The translations under genes were made by a program, and so were the position numbers. This document shows positions 43,112 to 55,100 of a stretch of DNA of 64,000 bases, one piece after another. Numbering within the stretch: the first letter of the stretch is position 1; the number at the start of each line of letters is the position of its first letter. Below the pieces are notes generated by a model that searched no databases, was not told the DNA's origin, and was given only the letters and a program-made list of their open reading frames with translations. The stretch comes from Xiphydria camelus (Eukaryota; Arthropoda; Insecta; Hymenoptera; Xiphydriidae): positions 18,655,709 to 18,719,708 of the forward strand of contig OY783199.1 of the NCBI GenBank assembly GCA_963678675.1. Reading direction: 5' to 3'.

Positions 43112-46100
43112 CTAAAGCTCCGTAGTTTCGAGCTTTTTACCGAGAGGATTGTTGACGGTAACCCCGTGACCGTAATGCGTCGGCGGGTGGTAATTCAGAT
43201 CGTTCCGGTCGTCTCTGGGACTGTCGGTGCTGCTAAAAAATTGATTATTCACGGATAATTATAAATCTGTCAAACATATATTCGTTTCATCGATTTCTCG
43301 GGCAGTAAATTGCGAGTACCTGGTAAGCGAGGCGGATCTCGGTTGAATATAATACGGTTTGTTATTGCAGGTACTTTCGTTAGTATTGGCTTCGTTCATA
43401 ATTTCGTCGTTGTTCAGGGCATTCTCATCCAGAGAATCTCGTTCGGACGTATGACTAGTTGGTAGACGTTTTAAAATGGATAATTAGAGTAATCGTCACA
43501 CATATACTGAGAGAAATAATTGCTGTTGCAAAAAAATGTTTTTCTTCACTTAAAAACGTGATATAATTTCCGAATCAAGACATGGTTTTCTTCGTGGAAA
43601 AAAAAAATATTTGATAGGCTCGAGTAATTGTTTTTCTTTGCGCCCAAAAAATTTCTCATTCCAACGAAAGTATTCTTGAATCAAGAATATATACATATTC
43701 TTCAACCAAAAATCTGTATTCTTAGAAATTCGTAAGATCATAATATGTTCTTGATTCAAGACATATTTTGTTGACACTAGCAATTATTTCTCTCAGTGTA
43801 TTTAACCGGAAAAAATGAGAATGATAAATAATGCTTCCATTACCTGTATGACTCGTCACTCTTGAACCATTCGTTTTCGTAGGCATGCATCCAAATCGGA
43901 TTGGATCCTTCCATGCTGTGCTTATTCGTATTGGGCACTCTTCCGGGTCCTCTGATAAATTCAGAATCCGTCGTACCTTTTCCGGAAAATGTAGGAGTTA
44001 ATGCATATTTTTTTTAATCTATCGACGCGCCAAATTGCGAGATAACGATTGCAGTTCCTACCGAAGGCAGATGCATTGGCGGCTTTGAGCTGTCGGCGAA
44101 AGGACGCTCTCTGCGAGAGGCAAATTGCGATGCACAGGATCAAAAGTGCTCCCAAAAATAGCGTCACGGCCAGGAGCCAGAAGGTCGTTCCGGCCTGTTC
44201 GGGTTGCGCGATCGGTTGAGGACGAGCTGGCTGCGTGTCCAACACGTTGAAGTCCTTGAAGAGCGAATCGAGCCTCTCGATATTGCGGTCGACGAGCGTC
44301 AGAACGTCCGCAACTTCGAGAATCGAATTGTCTCTGCGATTCACCAAATGCAAGTACAGATCAGTCCTGGTTCGATCTACGGAACCGTCGTGATTCTCGT
44401 GTATTTTGTACTCGTCCACGTTGACTATGGCACCTGTCACGTTACCAAGGACCCTGTAACAATCCCGAGAGAAATTTCAAGTCACCCATATATCTCGTTA
44501 TCATATAGGGGTAGCGGGCCCATTTGTTGGTCTCCTCGATAATTGACCCACTTTGATAAAAAATCCATTGAATGAAAAGTATTAGACATGAAGATAAATG
44601 AAAATTTCATCTGCTTAAACGGCCAATAATCGCTCTCGTTACCCCTACGATGTAAATACTGAGAAAAATAACTTGGTTAAAGTTACAAAACGTATCTGAT
44701 TAAATGAGTTAGTTATAACTACATGCCTACACTGAGATAAATAATTGCTGATGCCAAAAAAATGTTTTTTTCAATCAGAAATATGATATAATTCCGGGAT
44801 CAAGCCATGGTTTTCTTCATGTAAGAACCTATTTGATAGGCTCGAGTAATTTTGTCGAGTTTTTTTTTGTGAAAGTAGAATTTAGAGTCTCAACGAAGGT
44901 GTCTCTTTAAGTAAAAAATATATTTTTTTCCGCCAGGAATCTGTATTCTAGAATATTCTCAAGATCATATAATATGTTTCTGGTTCAAGAAATATTTTAT
45001 TGACACCAGCAATTATTCCTCTCAGTGTAGTTATTTTAACCGGAAAATGGTCAGTTTAACCAGACCAGATGTGTGTGAAGGATCCATATTTCACCAAACG
45101 GTTTGGTCATGGTCTCCAGAATTTTGATTAAATTGACCAGATTATTTTTCTCAGTATACACTAAAATAATTATACGCGAAATACCGTACTTACTCTCGAA
45201 ATGTTTCTATCCTGTTGCGCACTTCGGGTGGGTGTTGCCGCAGGACGAAACGAACTTTCTGATCCTCGCGGAGTAAATAGATAAACACTCTCGCCATATC
45301 CTGAAGCCCGTCGGTGTCGTTCGCTAGGACCTGAGAGGTGTAAAACATTTATTCAAAGCTTGTTTAAATCGCCACACATTGGTACCGTCACAGCGATTAT
45401 TTCATTCATGTACTGACCATAAAGTCGAAGTAACCCTTCATCCCACGTTGAGGGTCGAAATTTAGGCTGATCGCTCCTGTGAGTCTGTCCACTAGGAACG
45501 GCTTAATGCGAACGTCTTCAAGACCCTCGGTCAAAGTCATTTGGATTTTTCCGATTTGATAATAACTGACCGCAGCGTTATCACCAGCATCCAAATCGAT
45601 AGCCTACACAAAGAAAACGGATATGCTTTTTTAAACTAAATGACCTTAGCGATAGATTTATAGTCATCAGAATTATATAATTTCTGATCTTCGTAAATAC
45701 TTTATAGTAAAATTCACAAAAGAAATACGTCAAAAATGTAGCCCCCAATTAATATACATGAAATAATATTAATTTTTGTAAAATTGGTAAATAGATAGTG
45801 AATGTTTAGCAGATTGTGGACTACTTTGATTGTGATTCTGCTTACGAAGAATATAATTCATAGTCTCTACCACACCATTTATATAAACTATAAAATAAGT
45901 TTAAGGCCATAGAACTCCTTCCTGAACAGTTAAAATATCGTTGATTGAACTACTTTTTTCTCTTAATGTGTAAATGTGTAATATCGAAGTTCAAATTAAC
46001 CCGTATCGCGTTTATCTTCAATTCTAATTTCCAATGTACCTTAACGTGCATGAATTTCGTTCCAAAGTCCGCATCAGTGGTAACGCCACCGGTGAAAACG

Positions 46101-49100
46101 CGGGTAATGAATTTTGGTGGATTGTCGTTGATGTCGCTAACGGTGATAACGACCTTGAGCAAGGTGTCGTCAGCCTCGTCGAAGAAGCTCTGGTTGGCGG
46201 GTACCGTGTTGCAATTTTCCGTCGCTTTAACGAGCAGCAAGTGTTCCTCCCGCTCTTCCCTGTTCAAAGCCTTTGCTGGCTACGAGAACATTGATCATAT
46301 GAGTATAAACGACGCTTACATCGCGTATCGTACACTGAGAGAAATAATTGTTGGTGCCAAAAAAATATTTTCTTCAATCAAAAACATGATATAATTCCAG
46401 GATAGAGCCAGGGTTTTCTTCATGCAAGAAATATATTTTATAGGCTTGAGAGTAATTGTTTTTTTCGCGCAGAAAGAATTTATTATCCCAATGAAAGTAA
46501 TCTTGAAAGAATATAGTACCCAGATAGACTTGTACGATCGTCACGACGTTCATACAAACTATAATAATTTATTGCTCTAAAGTTTACATTTATTTTACCG
46601 CATGAGTTTAGAAAAATAATTGTTCTTCAAAAAATTATTAAATTTACATCATAATGTGATTCAAATTAATCGCTGTATTTATTGTAGCAACATATTTATG
46701 AAAAATGTACCACATATTCATTAAATATTTAGCATTTTATTTGTCCTAGTTTGAAATCATTTAATGACATAAATATGATTGCTTAATGATGACTCGTAAA
46801 GCATACAATCTTGATGCATCTCATGAATTAATACTACCTAAAGTTGCTGTACAATTTATGTACATTTGTCTACCTGGGTATATTCTCCGACCAAGAATCT
46901 GTATTCTTAAAAATGTGTAAGATCATAATATGTTCTTGATTTAAAACATATTTTTTTGACACTAGCAATTATTCTTTTTTATTATATACCGAAGCGACGG
47001 TCTAATCTAATCAATCGTCGTGACTTACGCTAAGCTCGTGCAAGAATACGTCCAGGTGGAAAAATCCCTCGTCGTTCCCCCCGACGATGAAGTAACAGAC
47101 CTTGGTCGGTGGGTCATCAAGGTCGTCGACCTCGTCACGGTCGACGGTTTGCGGCAGCGTCGCCGTTTCGGAACCCGGAAGTTGTTCCTCGGTGAAGTTT
47201 ACTTTGAAAGTGTCGACCAGGAATTGTGGTTCGTAGTCGTTGATGTTGCGTACGTAGATCGTCAGATCTAGGTCGGTGCTAAGGGGCGTTGGAGTTCCTA
47301 GATCGTACGCTTCCACCCTTACCTGTATACATGAAAGTGTGCGATCGATAAATAGTGCGAGATTGTGACGACGGGGTGGATTGTAGGCTACGTTATTGTA
47401 CGTACCTCGTATAATTTTTGCGTTTCTCTGTCCAGGGGAAGTTTCAGGGTGACGAGTCCGGTTTTATCGTCGATTTGGAAGGTCCTGAAGTGGCCGGCGT
47501 GGTCCTGCTTCAAGCGGTAGTGTACCTCGCCATTCGGCCCCATGTCGGCGTCCTTTGCCTCTACTTGTATTATCGGGGTACCAATCGTCGCGTTCTGATC
47601 GAGAATAGTTGCAGTAATGATCATTTTTTGAAATTAACCTCTAACGGGAAGCTGAATTCCGATGCATTAGGTAAATCAGAGAAAAGGAAATAACTACACT
47701 GAGAGAGGAATAATTGCTAATGTCTAAAAAATGTTTCTTAAATCAGAATGTATGACCTTATAGATTTTTAAGAATGCACATTCTTGATCGAAGAATATAT
47801 ATTCTTGATTCAAGAATACCGTCGTGGAAACAAGAAAGTATTTCTGCGCAAAAAAAAACAATTACTCGAGCCTATCAAATATTTTCTTGCGCGAAGAAAC
47901 CCATGACTTGATCTTGAAAATATATTATATTTTTGATAGAAGGAAACATTTATTTGGCAACAGCATTTATTTCTCTCAGTGTAAACATTATTTAATGTGC
48001 CACACATATTATGTACCTCTGGTACGCGGATCGTGGTGTTATGCTGAGGACTGACGAACAATGGAGGGTTATCATTGTAATCCGTAACACAGATATTTAG
48101 CACCGCGATATCCTTATTGGTGGGGGTTCCCTGGTCGCGTGCTTCGAGCTGCAGAGAATAATTACCGTACTTTCCTCGCAACGAGCGATCTGCTCTTATC
48201 TTTCCAGTCCAGTAGTCCGTCTGCTCTAATACGAAAAAACCTGGAAGATCGAGACGTCAGAAATACCTTTGATACCTTGTACAAAGTGTTTCATTATTTG
48301 TACATATGAACATTGAAAGGCAATAATTCGGTCTTAATGAAAAGAATATTCATATTTTTTAATTTCATTCGGAACCCCTATACATATTCAATAATAAATT
48401 AAAAAGAAATGGTCCGAAAAAATAATTATTCGCGAAGTTATAAATGCGTTTCTCTCTACAAGATTGTGACGTCATCGAAACGCCAGAGAGACGCACTTAT
48501 ACCACAAGCAACGAGTACTGCATTTATAAATATCATTTTCTAGCTTTGATAAAGCGGAAAATTATAAATTAAAAAATACGAAATACAGAATTTTATCCTA
48601 ATTTTTCGAATCTGCAATGCAAAAAAATAGCGTTAAAACCAAATTCGCATACCTAATTCGTTTCCCGATAAGATCCTCAAAGTGACACGACCGTTAGGCG
48701 TAGCCGGATCATCGGCATCACTTGCTTTGACGCTGGCAATTACGTCGCGAATGTCGTGAAATTCAGAAATACCGATGCAGTCCGTAGAGATCACCTCGAT
48801 TTTCGGCGCATTGTCATTGACGTCGATCACGACGACTCTGCGAAGCGAGAGCGTCGATTAGATAGGAAATATCTAATAAATCCGATAGAAAATTATGCGA
48901 CCGGCAAACGGATCGGTACAGGTGAGTTTTTGAAAGTACGCGACACTTACTCGATTTGTTTGAATGCATTTCTCGACTCTCCGGCGGTGTAACCAAATTG
49001 ATAATTGTCCCAAGCTTCGATAACCAGCATATACGAGTTTTTCGTCTCCCAGTCGAGCGCATCGGCAACGGTCAAAGCTCCGGTTTCCGGATGGATTGCA

Positions 49101-52100
49101 AATTTTCCCTGTTTCGCAAAATTATTATGCATACATCGATCGCAATTCGAAACGAAAATTTCTACACATCTTTTGGATACTTCTTTTTTCATTTACCTGA
49201 GAAGACATGCGATCCAATAGATAAGTAATTTTCCCGTAATCACCGCTGTCGGGATCTCTCGCCTCGATCACTGCGATCTCGGTGCCGATTTTCGCGTCCT
49301 CCACTGCTGTTACTTTATTGACGTCAGATACGAAGTAAGGATTATTATCGTTTTCATCCAAAACTTGCACGAACACCTCCGCTAGGCTGGACCTGAGAAG
49401 AAAGTGACGAAAAATCGTCGGTATAGTGCGGCTTCGATCGAATCGGCAAAAAATCGGTGAACCGATCGATTGAAGAAACAATACCTTGGCGGTATCCCGG
49501 AATCGGTAGCTCTGACGGTGAAGTTTAGCCACGAAAATACCTCTCGATCGATTTTATTGGCGACCACCATCTCGCCGGTTTCCGAGTCCAGGTGGACCAA
49601 TTCGGCGATATCGGCGGGACTTTCCAGGGAATACGCGATGGTACGATTTTTATCCGCATCGTCGGCAACGATGCTCGCGATGTTAACGCCATTCTTACTG
49701 TTTTCCGTAACCGATCGCCTGTAGAACGGTCTTCGAAACCTCGGATTGTTGTCGTTCTCGTCCTCGATGATTATGCTGAGCGTTGCTGAAGGAATACGAT
49801 AATTTCGATTCGGTTCTTCGCCTTCTTCGCAACTGAAATCCTAGCTGTACCAACCCGACGCGGTTTGAAGCCCCTTGACGGACGCCAAATCCTCCACAGT
49901 GAGGCCCAGTCTGATCGTTTCGACTCTTTCCCTGTCCAGCAGTCGAACGACCCTGAGCAGACCGTCCAAAGCGTTCAACTCCAACGCGGCTAAGTAGTCG
50001 TACTCGTGGGTCCTGATCAGCGTTCCCTCTTCGCTTCGAGCCTCGGACGAATTAGGGTCTATTCGATAGCGCAGGATCGGTGCCACGTCGGGATCGTTAG
50101 CCACGATGCGGTGAACGTAAGCGCCCACCTAAACCATAATGAGAATATCGACGGTTCGTTCGAGGTGCGAAACGCGGCTGCACTGAGAAAAGGGATTTTT
50201 TTTAATGTAGCAATCAATCCCAGAAAGTACGGCGGAGAAACTTCAGTTAAGAAATGAAGTGATGGGATAGTTATGAATTCGATTAAATATTATACTGTAT
50301 AGGACTTACATGTATTCTTTAGGACGGTATAGCATTTAAATTTACATCTGACACAGAAGTAAATTTTATACAGTACTGGCAAAGCCCGCGACTTCGTTCG
50401 TAAGAAATGTGATTTTATAAAATACAAATAACGAGTACACACAGTAAACAGACCCGGTCGTGATTTAGGATTGGAATTTGACAGGTACCCGAGGACTTTT
50501 AATGGCCCCCCAACTTTTCGAACAAAGCCGACGCAAGTTACGCTTACTGACCGCCTTCCAATGCACGGAAAAACGAACCCTTTGATTTATCTGAGTTCGA
50601 AGACAGTAGAGAAGCCTGGTCGTAATTTAGAATTTGGGCTGAAGAGATGCAAGAAGAGTCCCACAGCCCGCGTGCCGAAGTGTAAACACGTGCGAGGATG
50701 CTCAGGTCATCTGATAATTAACTGAGCCCACACGAACCGTAACGTTTAGAATCTATGCTCCTGTAAATCTCGAATTTTGTAAATTTGAAACCGTTTGAGA
50801 TATCGAGATAAAATAAGAAGGCAGGTCGTGATCCGGAATGCCATGTACAAATTATGCAAGTTTCATTGGAATTGGTTCAGTCGTTTTTCAGTTAAATCCG
50901 AACAGACAGACAAAAGTTTAAGAAACGGTTTTTTATGCCTGAGTATTGTGTAAGTAAAGCAATACGCCTATACGCGGGTATTTATTTTGAAATCACACAC
51001 ATAGACTTCATTTTTATTTATATGTCTACCATGTAAGACGAACCTTACTCGCCTGGAAAGAAACTTCAATCACTATTGTCTCATTATTTATGGATTTTTT
51101 GGCGTATAGCGATATAAGACTTTATTGTGTAGATTGAAACGTAATCTTCAAAAAAGTATTATACATATATGAGCCAAAAGCGCATAGGTAATGAAATAAT
51201 AGTGATTGCAGTTTCCTTCTTGGCGAGTAAGTTTAGCCTCATATGGTAGATGTCTAGATAGTATGTAACCGAATTCATAACTGTACTATCACGAGATTTC
51301 TTACCTGAACTTGGTTCCCCACATTTTCCAGGCTTGATTACTGTTTTAAAACATCATTTTCCTCCGTGTAATTTTCCGCCGACGCGTTTGACACTTCTGG
51401 CGTTACCTGGGTATTTTCTCGGATAGTGACAGTACCAGGATCGATAAAGACCGGAGGCTTGTTATTGACGTCGACGATGGTGATGTTCGCGAGCACCTCG
51501 GCCGTTCGTTGAACTTCCGTTCCGCTGTCGATGGCTATGACGTTCAGGCTGTACCTGGTGGTCTTCGGCGACGTCAGATCCGGATCCAAATTGGAACCGG
51601 GAGCCACGCTGATCATTCCCGTCTCGGGACTGACGACGAACTTGTCCCCCGCCCCGTCTTGGATGCGGTAGACCAATTTGTTGTTGGGCGATGAGAGGTC
51701 CTTGTCCCACGCCCTGACCTGAGGCGAAAGAAGGCGGGTAACGGTACATCGTGAGCGCAGCGGTGTCCGCGGCGACGGTCAGTCACCTGCAGCACGGTCG
51801 ATCCACCCGGCAAGTCCTCGGGTATGTTCTTCTTGTACAGATTCCTCTCGAAAGTCGGCGCGTTGTCGTTGACATCCTTCAGATAGACGATCAGAGGCGC
51901 GTCCGAGCTGAGACTCGGTTCACCCGCGTCTCTGGCTCTCACGATCAATTTCAAGGGACGCACGCCGCTGTCTTTCTGTCCCTGACTGATGGGCAGAGCC
52001 TCGTAGTCCATCGGTTGCATCGGGGAGATGATCCCGCGCTTGGGATCGATCGTAAAGTTCCTGGAGAAGTCCCCGGAAACCAAGGCGTAGGTGATCTCGC

Positions 52101-55100
52101 TGTTCTTCGTACCTGAGAGGATGACGGCGAGCGTCAGAGTCATCGGAGCGAGACACGAGATAGGATCAACAGGGTTTTAGCATTGTTCTTCTACCGTTGA
52201 GATCTATGTCGAACGCTTCCACCGCCAGCGGAGACTCGAACCGCTCCTGGTTCTCCAGCAGCACGGCTTCGTACTTGTTCTGCAGGAACATCGGCGGATT
52301 GTCGTTGACATCCTCGATGTTGACGATCAGTTGAGCCGTGTTCCTGTTGCCCTTTCCCAGGTCATCTCTAGCCTCCACCGTGAGATAATGTCGGGATACC
52401 AATTCACGATCGAAGCTCGAACCGGTTTTCTTCACGGTTATCGCGCCGGACATCGGATTCAGAGTTAATCTAGATAAGTGAGACCGAGGTGATCACCGAG
52501 AAGTGAGTTAGCGAGCGATTATAGCGGATGTTTCGAAAAGTTACCCGACGACCCTATAATTCGTGACACTCACGCGCCGGCTATGCTGCCGCCCAAATTC
52601 GTGTATCTCACTCCGCGAGTTCCGAAATTGCCGCTGTCCTCGTCCATCGCCTGGACCCAAGCGACGGTCGTACCGACCGCGCAATTCTCGGCGACGGAAA
52701 CCTCGTAAATCGCTTCCGTGAACTCCGGGTAATTGTCGTTTTGATCCCTCACGAAGACGGTGACCGGGACTGCGCTGAATTTCGGTGCGACCGGTACGAC
52801 TTCCTTGGCGACGAGGGTGAAGTTGACGTCTGCGAGAAAGAGAAATTAAGGAGCATTGGCCTTCGGAATTACCGATAAACGAGTCGATCGAATGAGAAAT
52901 AATCGGATTCCTACATTTTTCAGCCCTCTGTTCGTAGTCCAGTTTCGCGGAGTTTCTGACGCGAATCAGAAAAGGCGCCTCGTTGATGCCGCGAGACGGA
53001 GTGACGTCGAAGATTCCGCCGTCGCCCTGGATGAAGATCCTGAATGTTCCATTGGTGCCCTACACCAGGAAGACAATTTACTAATAATTGGTAACAAATG
53101 TAATTTTAAATATGGTAAAATAAATATTATACTTTAGGACAAGAAGATTATGTCAATTATTAAAATGTTTATTTCTTCTAAATGGTTGCCTCGAAGGATC
53201 TAATCTCGTGCCGAATAAATATCATAATAATTAACGAATATTTTACTCGACTTAATAGAATATTTATTTCGCCATATTCAAGCAAATGTTAATTAACCAC
53301 AAATAAACTATTTTCTCGATGTAAACAAATGTCTTATTCGCGTTTAAATTCTGTCGTTCTAAACGTCTTTATCGCAACGTATCCCAAGGATCTCACCAGA
53401 TCGTGATCGTATACTTCCGGTACGGCGTCCCCGAGGAAATTGACCGGTGTGTGAACCGGTGAATTCTCATTGATCTCCGCGAGATATCGAAAACTGCGGA
53501 ATTTCGGGGTCTCGTCGTTGACGTCGGTGAGAATGACCGTGACCTCCGTCGTGGCGGACGGTCGGGGAACGATCTGCGAGTTCTCTCTGGCGGTGATCTC
53601 GATTACGAAGGCACCATCGCTATTGTCTTCCGCTTCTCTGTCCAATTGCTCCTTCGTGAAGACTAAACCCGACGTGGTATCGATATCGAAGAGATTCTTT
53701 GGACCCTTCGTGATGCTGTACGTCACTTTATTGTTGATCCCTTTATCACCATCCACGGCACGGACTGTGCAAAGGTTTGGAAGGATACGAAGAAATTAGC
53801 ACCGCTTTTAAAAATACCCTCATTTCACTGAGAAAAATAACCTGGTTAAAATGACAAAACGCATCTGTTTAAATGAGTTTAGTTATTCTGGCCAAAATAC
53901 TAGTAAGTTGAACCAAATATTTAGTGTTTTTAACTACATGTTTAGTTATTCCAATGACGTGCCTAGGGTAAACCGTCCAGTTGAATGGCCACTTAAAGCA
54001 GACGATAAATCCAGTGATTTGTCACATCTTCTCATTTAAAAAGCATTGAAGTGTTAACTCATTGGTAGGTGGCCATTCACTGGTCAGTTTACCCTAGTTA
54101 TTCTAACCAGAAAATGGTCAGTTTAACCAAACGGTTTGGTTTTGGTCTTCAGAATTTTTGTTAAATTGACTAGATCATTTTTCTTAATGTTCAATTTCAA
54201 GAATAGGTAATAGCGTTCTCTGGATGAGCTACACTCACCCTGAAGAACCGACGTTCCAATTTTTACGTTCTCGCTGATCCGCGTTACGGGGCTGGCGACG
54301 ATGAATTCGGGCGGTTGATCCTCCACGTCCTGGACTTTCACCAGAATAGTCGTAGTACCCGTGTTCACCTGAAATGTCACGTTTTACCTACTGATGCAAC
54401 GCGGTCTCACGTCTTTTTCGGTGCTCGGCGTTTTCGCGATCGGCGTGATAACGGAGGGGCAATTAAAAACAAGTACATGGTTACGTTATAAAATGAGCGA
54501 ACGTATTCTCCTGTATGACTTTCTCGGTCATATAGGCGAAACGCTCCGGTAACTGTATACTTACATACGCGACGGCCGTATCATTTCGAAACACGTACAT
54601 TCAAAGAATTCATTGCTGGTACCAAGAGAATGTTCTCTTCAATCAAACACATGATATAATTTCAGGATGAAGTCGTTACTTTTTTCGTGCAATAAAATAT
54701 TTGATAGGCTCGAGTAAAAATGTTTTCTTTTTGTATAGAAAGAATTTCTTATCCCAGCGAAGGTATTCTTGAATCAAGAATATTGGGGCGTTCCACGCTA
54801 GATCGACAAACCTCTGAACATCACTATCTCGGATTTGCTTTGCGATTGTTTCCCCTGTTGTACTCATTCTAAAAAGGCTCCAATTTTTTTAGATTTTTTT
54901 ATCACGGTATTCGTGGATTGTGAATTTTTCAAACCGAAACAACTCCATTTCTTAAAATGCTGAAAAAATTCTTAAAAATCCTCGGAGGAGTTACAACCAG
55001 TGTCCTCCAAAAGTGGTAAAATTTGGCTTAATATTTATTGACGAATTTCAAACATTTCTTTTTTTTTTCAGAAAAAACTTTTAACCTGGTTTAAATTTTG

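Noticed and set aside
47697..47983. CRISPR-like regular repeats
   Set aside because: The dispersed similar segments are transposon copies with inverted ends, irregular spacing and eukaryotic context.
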